64,000 bases of DNA from Armillaria gallica (lineage: Eukaryota; Basidiomycota; Agaricomycetes; Agaricales; Physalacriaceae), in NCBI GenBank assembly GCA_037576215.1, contig JBANDB010000010.1:2914001-2978000 (forward strand). The letters are read 5' to 3'. The translations under genes and the position numbers were made by a program. The notes below the pieces were generated by a model. The model saw nothing but the letters and a program-made list of their open reading frames with translations. It ran no database searches and was not told the DNA's origin. Of this stretch, positions 11,236 to 22,635 are shown piece after piece; position 1 is the stretch's first letter, and each line of letters starts with the position of its first letter.

Positions 11236-12149
11236 ACTATTCGCGAAGCACAAAATGGCAACACCACCTGCGCTGCCCTTGCTGTATGGATGCACAGAGA
11301 CTGACTTGGAGAGCTCACCGATGAACTCATCACTGAACTGAAGCAAGGGGAGAGGTAGCCATGGAGTGCCTCTACGAACTCCATGAACCTATCTGCTATG
11401 TCCAATGGAAGGAGAGCGGTGGGGAGAACAACTTCATGATTGAAGTCCAATTGAACCCATGCATGGGGACTCAGAGCCTAACCACTAAGGCTCTCCTTGA
11501 CAGCGGATGCACTGGAAGCGTGACCAATCATGCATACATCCAGAAGCACCAGATCGACACAAAGAAAGCCATTGTTCCCATTCCGGTCTACAACACTGAT
11601 GGATCCTGCCACAAGGTGGGTGACATCATCAAATTTGTGGAATTCCAAATAACCATTGGAGGGCATGCGGAGCACATCGACCTAGCAGTCACCGACTTGG
11701 GGACCAAGGATGTGTACCTTGGCCATGACTGGCTGAAGCGACACAACTCCTCGGTCAACTGGAAAACAGGCACAATCATCTTTGGATGATGCCAGTGCAT
11801 CAGGAACCACCTCGAACTCCCCAACACCGACCCCGATGACTGCTGGGACGAAGAACTCGAGGAGGGTGACACTATCCTCACTGTCTGGATGGAGCAAGAA
11901 CTCGTCATCTGTGCTATGCATCATGTGAACAACCTGGCCACCAAGGCCAATGCAGACAAGCTGAAGAAGACTTTCGAAGAGCTGATCCCACTGCACTACC
12001 ACTCCTTCCATGACCTGTTCTCTAAAGAGAACTTCGATGGATTACCTGAGCGAAAGCCATGAGACCATGCCATTGAGCTGATCTCAAACACAAAGTCGAT
12101 CCTGGACTGCAAAGTCTACCCTCTGAACCGTGATGAACAGGAACAGCTC
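11236..12149 (+). pseudogene. pol protease region of Gyp-1
   Basis: The open frame 11361-11789 reads CYVQWKESGGENNF, then ALLDSGCTGSVTN with an intact Asp-Ser-Gly aspartic protease site (about residues 47-49 of this piece), then HIDLAVTDLGTKDVYLGHDW. Downstream, with two stops, it gives the linker to RT (DDCWDEELEEGDTIL; FDGLPERKP; DHAIEL; LDCKVYPLNRDEQEQL). The frame is cut at 12149 by element D and resumes at 15420 (QLDKFLDEN). In active elements this enzyme cuts the Gag-Pol polyprotein. It is the only copy in the window that keeps the DSG site. Confidence 0.8.
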
Positions 12150-15100
12150 ACACCCTTGGCTGCAGTGTTAGGCCAAGGCTAATGGTTATAACCATCTATC
12201 ACTTTGCCAAATTCATGGTTATTAACCACCCTTCAATTGGGCACAAACTCAAGCCATCTCAGCCCTAAATGATGCTCCCAAAGCAGCAGGCAATATCAAA
12301 TAACCAGATAATCATAGTTATTTATCTCACAGTGAGCTTTTATTCATCCGAAGCAATTAATATTTTGCTACAGCGTACAAAAAAAGCAGCTACACTGCAA
12401 TCCAGCAACACTGCCCTCTCAATGCAAGGATCCTAAATAATCAAATTCCCACCCTTCAGCCCAATGTACAGGTGTGCAAACTGGGATTTGAGGACAGAAA
12501 AAAGACCTCAAGGATCCACCAACCCTATCCTGACTGTGTGCAGGCGAGATGGATGCAGTGCATCGAGAACAGATGTCCTTTATTTACAGCGCAAAAAGGC
12601 AAACAAAAAATCATCTGCATATATGGAGGTATGAACCAAAGCTCTCATTAATCAGTGTAATACTTAAACCACTGCACTAAGAGGTCATATATGCTATGCA
12701 AATTATAGTCTATTTATGTACTTAAAGACATGAAAAATATCAATAAAAAAAAAAACCCCTGCTATTGTATGGTGTGCTGCAGGGCATTGAGGGTGTGGGT
12801 GGACATGGGGATAGCGTCGTCTGCAGGCATAGAGCTGTGGCCACCTACCCACACAGTTGTGGAGTGAATGAAGGATAAATTGCTCTGGTGGGAGGCAACA
12901 AAAGTGGCGGGTTGGGGTTGATGACGGTTCTATGGTGGTTGCAGGGTCTGACAGCACAGTAGAGGCCACCATGCAATTGTCCTGGGCTAACAATGATGGT
13001 TGAGAGGTTTTTGCTGCACCAATAGCCTTGTAGGAGGTGGTACAGGACTGAAATGGCGGGCGTTGGGATGGTGGGCAGGGGCACAATGACCACAGCCTTG
13101 GGGAAGAAAAAAAAAAAGACAGAATCATGATCTCCCACTCAAAGAATGGGAGATGCGTCAGTCTGAGGTGTGTAGGGGTACTGAGTCGCGTAGAGCAGCC
13201 TGATGTTGGTCGGGGACAGGGTGGCCAGTGGTGGCCATCTTGGTGGTCGTATGGGAGCCATCTTGGGTGCATTCCGTGCACATTTAGTAAGCATATCGAC
13301 GACCCAAAGAATGCAGGAGTAGCCATCATCACTGGCCGTCAGGGTCCTGATGATGTCCCCGCCCTCTTGGACCTCCCTACATCCACCCTGCAGCTCCTTC
13401 CTGCATGGAGACATTGCTGAGGGTCTTCCTATGGCACTGCATCAGAGCACAATGGCATAGCCCTGTCGTAGGCATCGTCGTTGATTCATGCTCCCACCCT
13501 CCTGGTATCCTGTGCCTTCCCTGCTTGAATTCCCTCTCTCGCAGCCCTGCCCTACATCCTACTAAGACTCTCCTTCACTTTACGGCCTTTGTATCATCCC
13601 CCACCATCATCGTCGCTGTCCAATTCATCATCATCATCCGTGGTGCCCTTCCAGATAATTTCCCTCCTCCCACTTGCAGATTTGGACTGATAATGAATCC
13701 CCAGGTTCGTTCATAGTTGTTGGTGGATTGTCGACTCAGGCTTAAATGCGATTCACCCCGATATCGATGTGGGGGTAGCTGGGTTGATCTGAATGGGGAC
13801 CAGGGGCTTGTTTGATGGAATAGTGGGTATTAGTGGTTGCTGGAGTCATCGACATTGATGGGGGTGACCGTCTCATCTGGTTTATGGTGCTACCTCATTG
13901 GAGGGCTTATGCAAGGTGGTTGTGGGTGGAATAGTCGCTCTCCAGGGCTCTTGGGGCTGCCGAATGTGGAAAAAGTATCTAAAACAATAGTAAGTATCAA
14001 AAAAAAAAAAAAATCCTTTTTACACCTGTGAGAGGGCTGTCAAGTGAGTAGAGGGATGTCACGGCGGTGGGAGGTGGTGGTAAAAGGTCAGAAAAGAAGT
14101 AGCACAGCCACTCGATTGCTGCTTGATTGGTCGGACTGCAGTGATCAAGCAAGCAGATTGTAGGCTCAGAATTCAACTGCTGCTTGAATCACCTACTCCG
14201 ACATCCCATAAAGCCTCGGAACTTTTGAAAATCTGTAAATGTTATACATGTATCTGCTTTCTAGAGTAGCAGAATGCAATAGGCCTGAGATAAGGCTGTT
14301 TAATTGCTAATTTCTCAGATTTTGTGCTTTTTCAATCCTATATCCCCTCCACACATCTACGTATTGTCAAGGACAGTAGAAAAGCAATCTTATATTCAAT
14401 ATTATACATATTGGTACCTAATCTACCCATCCGATCCATCCCAATATGCTAATGCAAGCATGTATGGAATGTAGGCATTTCCAAATGCACCTAACGTGCA
14501 ATCATTAGTAGTTCATAACTGACTTCATATACTGACTTTAATATGACTTTAATTAAATATGGGTATTACAGCATGGATTCTGCAGTGTAGCTTACAGAAA
14601 TCAAATGGTACTTCAATATTTTATACATCAACACATCTACATATTTTCTTTGGCTTCACAGAATGTAGTCGATGCACATTCAAGCCTTTTTTGTGGTGAA
14701 TCCAGATTCGGTCCGAATATCCGCTTCACCGGCAAAGTCTGAAAAACATCAAAATCATGTTTCTGATTGAAATGAAGATTCACAAGACTAGAGGAATTTG
14801 TAGAAGTGTCAATACAACTAGAAAATAATTATTCTCCTTCCAGAGAAGCCAATTACATGAAGAAATACAATGAATTCCGGTGTATACTTTCAAAATTTGC
14901 CCAGCTGCCAGATTGGGAATGATATACTCCCACGATAAATACATCCTGGCTCATCCCGATGCATCCAGCTGAATTAAGCTGTGCGCATGTGGGGAGAGTG
15001 TGTAGGCACAATCAAATATTTTTTTGTGCCCATGTTTTTTTTGCCCACCCAAACGATGAGCAGTTGAGTGGGAATTACAGTCCCACCCATACCAGGCCAG

Positions 15101-15419
15101 ACCTGACCATTTGGGCTGTGGCAGTGTCATTGGAGTATTACATAAGCTCATCCATGGGCTGGCGAAATTTATTTGTGTGGTTGATTGAAAAACACTAGGA
15201 AGGGCTGAATTTATGAATTTATGGTCCTGGTTTGCAAGGTTAAGGTATAAATAAAATATAGATGGCAACCCTGCTCATTATGGATGTAAAATGGGGCCCA
15301 AACCAAGCCATGCTGGCAAATTTTGCTCCCCCTTTGGGCATGGTAAATAACCATGATTTTGCCAAACTGCTCCATGGTTATATCCATTGTGATTTAGTCT
15401 AATACTATGTCTATGACTG
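12150..15419. mobile_element. Element D, non-autonomous DNA transposon-like insertion
   Basis: A 3,270-bp insertion between the protease linker and RT of Gyp-1, flanked by CAGCTC (12144-12149 and 15420-15425). Its outer 100 bp form an imperfect inverted repeat: ATGGTTATAACCAT and CATGGTTATTAACCA near 12182-12230 match, inverted, ATGGATATAACCAT and CATGGTTATTTACCA near 15390-15340. CAGTGTTAGG at 12162 and the inverted CAGTCATAG at 15411-15419 resemble hAT-type ends. The inside has A-runs at 12747, 13107 and 14000 and no recognisable gene; the long minus frame 12703-13332 is low-complexity. More than one insertion event may be nested here. Confidence 0.5.
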
Positions 15420-16706
15420 CAGCTCGACAAGTTCCTAGATGAGAACCTGGAGTCAGGACGAATCTGCCCTTCCAAATTCCCCTTCACTTCCCCTTTCTTC
15501 TTTGTTAAAAAGAAAGACGGCACCTTACGCCCGGTACAGGACTACCAAAAACTCAATGAAATGATGATCAAGAACCGATATCCACTCCCTCTCATCTCTG
15601 AACTCATCGACAAGCTATGCAGCACCAAGTACTTCACTAAGCTTGATGTCTGCTGGGGGTACAATAATATCTGTATCAGGGAAGGGGATGAAGAAAAGGC
15701 AGCTTTCTGCATGAACTGAGGGCTGTTCGAACTGACTGTAATGTTCTTCAGACTCACCAACTCACCTGCCACATTCCAGTGGATGATGAACAATATCTTC
15801 AAGGATTTGATCGCTGAAGGAAAGGTGACCATCTACCTGGATGACATCCTGATCTTCTCCAAAGATCTGAAGGAACACCGGCACATAGTCACATGCATAC
15901 TCCCAACGTCTACGAGAAAACAAGCTTTTCCTCAAAGCTGAGAAATGCGAATTTGAAGTACTAGAAACCGAGTATCTGGACATCATCATCAGCCAGGACT
16001 CCATTCAAATGGACCCCGTCAAGGTTGCCAGAATTGCAGAATGACCGATGCCAACGAAGAAGCGGGAACTTCAGTCGTTCCTAGGCTTCACAAACTTTTA
16101 CAGGAAATTCATCAAGAACTATTCCAAGGTCGTACGCCCGCTAATGCAGCTTACCAGAAATGCCGAATGGGTGTGGAAGACCACCCAGCAGATGGTGTTC
16201 GAGGAATTGAAGAGGTGAATGGCCAAGGACATAATCCTAGCCATCCCGACGGAAACAGACCCATTCAGAGTTGAGGCAGATGCGAGCAAAGGCACCATTG
16301 GCACAGTACTCAGTCAGCAACAGAAGGGAGTGTGGCAGCCCATGGCCTTCATGTCCAAGGCACTCACTGCCATGGAACAAAACTACGAGATCTACGACAG
16401 GTGCGATGGGTGATGGAGCTCGCCAAGTATCACTTTGTCCTTCAACACAAGCCCAGCATGCTCAACAAAAAGGTGGATCTCTTATCCTGACATGATGACC
16501 ACGACCAAGGAAAAGAGGACAATGACAACATTGTTGTCCTCATGCCAGAACACTTCCAGGCGCTTATTATGCCCACGACAAGTGAGGTCCACCAGAGAAT
16601 CGAGGAAGCCACTCGACAGGAAGAGCTCTGGGACGAAGGAATTGTGATGTCCCTCAATCACGAATGAGGGGTATCCCGGAAAAGCGGCCTCCTCCAGTAC
16701 AATGGT
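15420..16706 (+). pseudogene. pol RT-RNase H region of Gyp-1
   Basis: It begins [19 protein letters not shown] and continues [50 protein letters not shown] and [11 protein letters not shown] (catalytic YLDD near 15835). Then come [11 protein letters not shown], an RNase H start (FRVEADASKGTIGTVLSQ, about 16264-16320) and NYEIYD near 16381. Frame changes near 15890, 16060 and 16400 plus stops at 15718 and elsewhere make it nonfunctional. The last bases (QYNG, 16694-16706) abut element B, and the frame resumes at 18335 with HIYIP. The domain call is certain. Confidence 0.85.
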
Positions 16707-18334
16707 GATGAGCCTTGACTTCCGTGGCAATGGCAACACCCAAAACTCGGGGAGAGCTTAGGCAATTAACGTAGCAACACAGCAATCAAGGCAATGTGTT
16801 TGCGAGTGGTTCGGTGCACCTCTGTGCGGTCAATTCCTCAATAATGCAAGATACACTGCAACTTTAAGTCAGCGAAGTAGTACTCTTGGTTAAGGAGTAC
16901 TAATAGATGTTGGCTGTAAGCCTGGATGGATCTCGATAAATGAGAAGGGACGGAATCTGGTATGACTTGAATACCAAGAAATCGTGATAGGAACTGCGAA
17001 AATGGTCTAGAGACCACGAAAATGGGTCTAGAAATCGTAGCAACGCGCTAGAAATCATAGCAACAGTCGAGAAAATGTGGGGAGGGACTAGAAATCGTAG
17101 CAACATGCTAGAAATCGTTGCGATGCTCTAGAAATCGTGGCAATGGACTAGAAGACGTCGAAATAGCCTAGTAAATGTGGCTTTGGGTGTACCTAATATT
17201 GTGAGTCGAAACAATAGCAATAAACGTACAGAGACTGCAAGAAACTGGTAGAAATCGTAGCAACTGAGGTGCTGAGTGGGGTGCTGCGGCAATAGATGCA
17301 CAGCAACTCTGAGCAATGGTGAAGACGAGGGTGATCCTATGGAGCTGAACTGGGCCTACACAGAGGCAATACTGAACTGGGCAATGAAAACGATGGCGAT
17401 GTAGAAGGTGAAGGCGATAAAACAATCCTATGTGGTGAAAGCGAAGCAATGTTGTGGCATTAAAAGACAAAAGCAAGTTATTGATGCAAGATTTCATGCA
17501 TTGGTGCAACCAACAACATTTAAAGAGTGAAGAAAGCGGTGGGGAATAACTTGGAGTAACCGTAGCTGACTGGTAATGCTGTAGCCTCGTCAACTGGGTA
17601 AGAACTAGCTCTAAAAATGCGGTTTCTACCTAGTTTTTATACTACAAGTACGATTTTATAAATAGAATATTCTTCGGAGCCTTAGTAAGGCTGTAAGTCC
17701 TTGGCTTTTGTAATAGCCATAGTAAACATATGGTATCTGTGGTTCTAAAGTAACAGCAAGTCTTCGATGTTGCCATGTATGGATGTGAACCGTGTGGTTT
17801 TATTGAGCGATGAGCGGATCATAAGGTGCTGTGTAGCTGTGGATTATTGAGCTGCAGTTGCCGTGCTGAGGTGTATGTGTGGGGCAACGATAATTCAAAG
17901 TCTTGGCACTGTAACAGCCTTGGTAAACACGGTCTATAGTTGCCATGGCTGTAATTATCATAGCTGGAAGGGTACTCACGTCAATCACGTCATTTCATTA
18001 AATGATTGATGGGCACATCAACCAGATGCTTCTGAGTGATGTAGCAACCCCGTTTAAGGATGATTGTCGATCAAAGGTGCCTTGCTGTGATGAGATATGG
18101 TAATTGTGATGTGAGGCGAGCTGGCAAGGATAACGGAGTGTGTGAGGAGTGGATGTCACAGTTTTAGGACTGGATCTGAATGTTTGTAGCCTATACTGCA
18201 AAAATCTGTGGTATTATCGAGAGTTGGCAGTGTTATGGAGTGTGTGAGGGTTATAATGGCATCGTTTCGAAGGTATTGGGTGATGGATGGCTAAATCTGT
18301 GAATTCTGAGCGTACAGAGCCTGGAGGTTCATCA
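16707..18334. mobile_element. Element B, TGATGA-ended insertion with 20-bp array
   Basis: A 1,628-bp insertion within pol. It starts TGATGAGCC and ends GGTTCATCA. Flanks are ATGG (16703-16706) and ACGG (18335-18338), one CpG transition apart and the same duplication as element A. The terminal 40 bp (CAGAGCCTGGAGGTTCATCA) match element A at nearly every base. From 17028 to about 17180 a CTAGAAATCGTAGCAAC unit repeats with a strict 20-bp period. The interior is non-coding, with several ATGG/CGTAG-like short repeats. Confidence 0.65.
17028..17180. repeat. 20-bp tandem array in element B
   Basis: Units starting CTAGAAATCG or a close variant begin at 17028, 17048, 17068, 17088, 17108, 17128, 17148 and 17168, that is, exactly every 20 bp. 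Half-related copies lie at 17007 and near 16972. A regular array near one end of a DNA element could be a transposase-binding array. Confidence 0.75.
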
Positions 18335-18602
18335 ACGGACACATCTACATCCCTTGAAAGTGCTCCCTTCGGGGCAAGATCATTTCCCAGTGCCACAATC
18401 ACATCACTGCCGGACACCCAGGGATCGAAAAAATGAAGGAATTGGTCCTCCGGGAGTACTGGTGGCCCAAAATGAAGAAGGACATCGAGGCCTACGTCAA
18501 GGGATGTGAAACATGCCAATGCACCAAGTCCAGCATGCAAGCAAAAGCAGCGCCACTCAACCTGAACGAAGTACCTGTCAGACCATGGACTCACATCTCG
18601 GT
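18335..18602 (+). pseudogene. pol integrase zinc-finger region of Gyp-1
   Basis: It reads HIYIP, HNHITAGHPGIEKMKELVL, WWPKMKKDIEAYVKGCETCQ and PWTHISV. This gives the HHCC zinc-binding motif of retroelement integrase (the H-x-H pair near 18398-18415 and CETCQ near 18508). One stop is present near 18354. The frame breaks at 18602, where element C inserts, and resumes at 20331 (NMITGLP). Confidence 0.8.
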
Positions 18603-20326
18603 GATGAGGCTGGTGATGGGCACCTGTGAAACTGAGCATGGCCTAGCGTGAACACACACAAAACCTAACTCAATCCCACAAAACACACACACGCACACAA
18701 TCTCCTTAAGTGCAGAGGGGAGCAAGGATTTTAACTCCACTTGCGCGCTGACTGTATCTCAATTTCTCTCAGTGAGCTCGCTAGAACAATGCGTGCAACA
18801 ATGTAGTATTATCATGCTAGTGTCAAATTCTCTATCCCTTTGGAGCTTTTTACAAGAGAGTACAGTGAACCACGCAACCCTCGAGGCAAAAGATATTTCA
18901 ACAGACAAAACACATGGATACGCAGATCCACAAAACATCGAACGACCAAGTCTGATCAGTGAGCTCGCTAAGTACGACCTGCCACAAGATCTAATCTGCA
19001 CGTGATGCTGTCTTTCTCTTAGTGGCTAAACCTGACTTCCAAACTCGTCACAATGGAGGCCCTTGGCACTCCCACTCAAGTCTCAATTATTCTCAAAACC
19101 GTCCCCACAAGCCCTCACACACAGTGCGCTCGCCCTAACAATGATGCTGCGAGGTCCAACTGCACACACCTGTCGCACTTCATGCAACTGCTAGAACAGC
19201 TCAATCTGGCTGATTCCCTTGCAACTACTTCTAGACCTACACAGAGGCCGGCACAATACAACCTCTCTTTCTTACACTGAACCAGAAAAGGAACAGAGCT
19301 CTTTCTCAGATGTAACCAAGTAAACCTCTCGAGACAGGCGCAGCAACACTGCTTCCAAATCTCTTTCTTATCTCAAGTAAACCGAAGTTTGTATCCAAAA
19401 TTTCTCTCTTATTCAATTTCTCTCTGTGAGCTCGCTAAACTAGTGTTGTAGCTGAGGCTTGAAGTTACTAACTCTTACGCAGCGCAACAAGTCCAGATCC
19501 AAACTGAAACTTTATTATGTTACGTGGGGGGTAGGTAGCTTGCTTTTAATACATGAAAATCTACTCTACTTATACTACAGTAGATTGATTGTTACAAATG
19601 GATTTTTAGTAATTTACTTCTTTTTCGGCCAGGTATTCCTCATCCGAGTTGGCCCAGCACTCTAGGCAGTGCGCCACTTGTTCCTCTTTTTAGTATCCTC
19701 AAAGAGCTAAGCAATGTCAACGTCACTCACCCTAGCAGCAGAGTAGCTCGTGAGCGTGCACTCAATAGCTGCTTAATCCTCAATCACCAATCACACTTCA
19801 TATTTGGCTTTTGGGTCTGCTCCGAAGGTGACAGCGTCATGTTCTAGACTCAGTAACCAAGAAATGCCTTGGCTTTCCAGTCCGCTCACTATTTCCATCG
19901 GCCAAAGCCTGTTTCTAGGCCATGCCTGGGGTTCTCTTTATTACCCTGTGCGTGATATCGTTTTTCCAGATCTCCAGGGACCACATGTCATAGATTACAG
20001 ACATGTCATTATCTAAATTAGCCTCGGCCCGTGTACAAGCGCATCCCACTCCAGCTGAGTCCTCTATTGCAAACGGGTGGTTTGGCAATCTAGCTTGCCC
20101 TTCGGCCTTGTTGCCATGCATGCCCATAAGATACAGTGCAACGACGAAGTCCTTATGTTTTAATTCTGTTGCTTCTTTTTCTATTATAGAGCTCTCTACC
20201 TTGGTGACCTTGCTTCTTCGCATGCCACTTGCACTGTCAGCCCACTTGCAATGCCTCTGCATTGCTAAAGTGTAAGGTATGACATTTTGCAAAATTACAC
20301 CCTTAGACATGCTGCAGGCATGACAT
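18603..20326. mobile_element. Element C, insertion in the integrase domain
   Basis: A 1,724-bp insertion located by the reading frame: ACATCTCGGT before and CAATATGATC after. CGGT (18599-18602) and CAGT (20327-20330) may be a 4-bp duplication changed at CpG. GTGAGCTCGCT occurs three times (18772, 18959, 19426), each preceded by a TCTCTC-like or TCA context, in an otherwise gene-free sequence. A 131-codon minus frame (20310-19915) is unrecognised. The ends start GATGAGG and finish TGACAT; resemblance to elements A and B is weak. Confidence 0.5.
19915..20310 (-). CDS. Unrecognised 131-aa ORF in element C
   Basis: An ATG-started frame (MSKGVILQNVIPYTLAMQRH...) with a plausible charged section (KVESSIIEKEATELKHKD) and no low complexity. 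It ends near the right edge of element C on the opposite strand. No family recognised and no neighbouring exon identified. It may be a captured fragment or chance. Confidence 0.25.
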   Translation of the reverse strand: MSKGVILQNVIPYTLAMQRHCKWADSASGMRRSKVTKVESSIIEKEATELKHKDFVVALYLMGMHGNKAEGQARLPNHPFAIEDSAGVGCACTRAEANLDNDMSVIYDMWSLEIWKNDITHRVIKRTPGMA

Positions 20327-21580
20327 CAGTCAATATGATCACTGGTCTTCCTGGCTTGCATGGCCATGATGCCATCATCATGATCGTCGACCAATTCTCC
20401 AAGGCAATCATTCCTGTTGCCTGTAACACTGAACTCTCCACTGAAGGATGGGCCTGAATCCTACAAGATCACGTATATGCCCAACACAGGATGCCTCAGG
20501 TCGTCATCTCCGATCGAGGCCCTCAATTCGTCTCCAAGTTTATGAAGGAACTCTACTGGATGCTCAACATCATGCCCAACATGTCCACCATGTTCCACCC
20601 ATAGACTGATGGTCAGACAGGGCAAGTCAACCAGGAAATCGAGAAATATCTCTGCATCTTCATCAATCACCGACAGACCAACCAGAGCGACTGGCTGCTG
20701 CTCGCAGAATTTGCCCACAACAACTGAACCCATAGCGCCACTGGAAAGACCCTGTTCATAGTTCTGTATGGCTGAAACCCACAAATCCTACCCAACTCTC
20801 CAAGCTCCTCCCCATTTGCCAACCCGTCAGCCACTGAGTTTGCTCAAAATATGGCCACCATTCACAAAGAGACCCAGTCCACACTCAAAGAAGCCGCTGG
20901 GAAGATGAAGGCCCAGTATGACAAAAAGAAATGTGTGGCATGGGAGTATCAGGTCGGAGATCGCATCTGGCTGGACACTACCAACCTACACCTCCTGCGA
21001 CCAAAGAAGAAGTTGGACGACAAGCGGGTTGGACCCTTTGAAATTCTCGACAAGGCCGGAGCATCAGCATACAAGCTCAAGCTTCCGCCCCACTGGAAGA
21101 TTCACCTGTGTTTCAACAAGAAACTGCTGATGCTATATGTTCCCCCGGCATTCCCTAATCAGGAATTACCCCTGCCTCCACCCCCCGACCTCATTGAGGA
21201 TGAAGAGGAATATGAAATTGAAGAGGTCCTTGACTGCAGAACTTGCCGAGTAGGTGGCAAGAGGGGATGAAAGTCAAGCACAGTAACTCACTACTTTGTC
21301 AAGTGGAAGGGGTGGATGTGTGAGCACAACTTGTGGGTATGAGACACGGAAATGGAACATGCCCAGGAAGTGATCCAGGACTACGAAAACAAAGTACGCC
21401 AAGCACGACGAGTCAACACAGCCAAAATCGTAACCAAAGATGACAAGGCAGTCTCCATGATCATCAACCATGAATATTCTGACGATGGCAAAGTCTCTTA
21501 CCTTGCACAATGGTGCGATGGAAAGCAGAAGTGGGTCAGAAACCCAAATGTCAACCTCTGGGGACACATCATAGGTTCTG
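20327..21580 (+). pseudogene. pol integrase core to chromodomain of Gyp-1
   Basis: Catalytic core: DAIIMIVDQFSKAIIPVA, then VVISDRGPQFVSKFMKEL (second Asp), then QVNQEIEKYL (catalytic Glu region). The longest open run, 20851-21270, holds the C-terminal integrase part (YQVGDRIWLDTTNLHLL; RVGPFEI; ASAYKLKLP) and a chromodomain start (EIEEVLDCR), continued after TGA by THYFVKWKGW. After another stop, 21352-21580 continues through IINHEYSDDGKVSYLAQWC and WVRNPNVNLW, which looks like a second chromodomain-like unit. Chromodomains direct integration to marked chromatin. Several TGA stops sit where relatives carry Arg. Confidence 0.8.
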
Positions 21581-22635
21581 TAATGGTTTCCACCATGTGG
21601 TCTTGCTGCCTTGTACTCAAAAACCACATGCATTTCCTCATCCTTTTGAAACTGGATAAACTGGGAAAGAAACATAAATAATATGAAGTCTTTGGAAAGT
21701 TGAACTTACCCTAAAGTGTACTTTGATGTGTCAAAAACCTTTTGTAATTCGTCGCACAAAATGATATTGGTTATACCCCCTTCCATCCTCCACAGCTTCT
21801 CCAATCTAGGCCTAATAAGTTTCTCTGGGACTACTTTTTGTTCAATCTACACAAAAATCAGGAAAAATGGAACTTACCCAGTGGCAGATGCTGATTATGC
21901 ATGTTTAACGTAGTCAAAGAAAGTCTGAGCAACCCAAACTATTGAAGCACTCTGGGAGATTGGACCTTTGAATTCAATGGAACATTGTGGAACTCAGGAC
22001 TATTGGAAACCCGACTGCGACACATGATACATAGAATGGAAGCAGTCCCTCCTAAAATTTGATGCACATTTTTTTGGCTTTGATGGCTGGTTTTGAAACA
22101 AAAAAAATTGGAGAAAAGATGTCACTGCCATGTAGTGATTGATGAGTTTTCTGATGAAAACCAAGGTACGAATCAGATTTCTCCTGCTTTTCAAAATAAA
22201 CATAGAATTGGTGTGAAGATGTCAGTGGTGTGTCATTGCTTTTATGATCGGTGACAGAATGAACCATCCAAAAAAGCAATAACAATGAACACCTTTTGCA
22301 ACAGAATTTTTCAAATTCTTGAAAATAGAAAGGGCAATGATGATGACATTCCCACAGTAGTTGTTATAAGAAAGAGAGAACAGGATTATATCTCTCTACC
22401 ATTTCCTCAATCTCGACATTATTTGAACCCTGAACGAAGTTGAGACCAACTTTTCCACCCTCCATTGTTATTGGAATTCTGTTTCACATTGGTAAGGTTC
22501 GCCAAGTCTGAAATGGATGTGGAGGCTCACAAATTCAGCAGGATGTGCTGTTATGTTCACTTCACGATGTTTTTGCTTCAGTACCTAACACACACACTGT
22601 GATTTTGTAAAGAGTACTAATGCTTCCTCTTTGTA
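21581..22635. other. No clear gene; minus-strand splice-like sites
   Basis: No 3' LTR of Gyp-1 is visible. On the minus strand, GTAAGTTC-type donors near 21707 and 21877 and a short open stretch (EQKVVPEKLIRPRLEKLWRM region, about 21840-21730) hint at an eroded intron-containing gene of unknown family. Nothing else supports a call. Confidence 0.3.

Noticed and set aside
12703..13332. A 209-codon minus-strand open frame in element D
   Set aside because: Strongly biased composition (Pro, Ser, His, Cys), several long frames overlapping on both strands, and A/T runs at its edge. It looks like a low-complexity GC-rich stretch open by chance.
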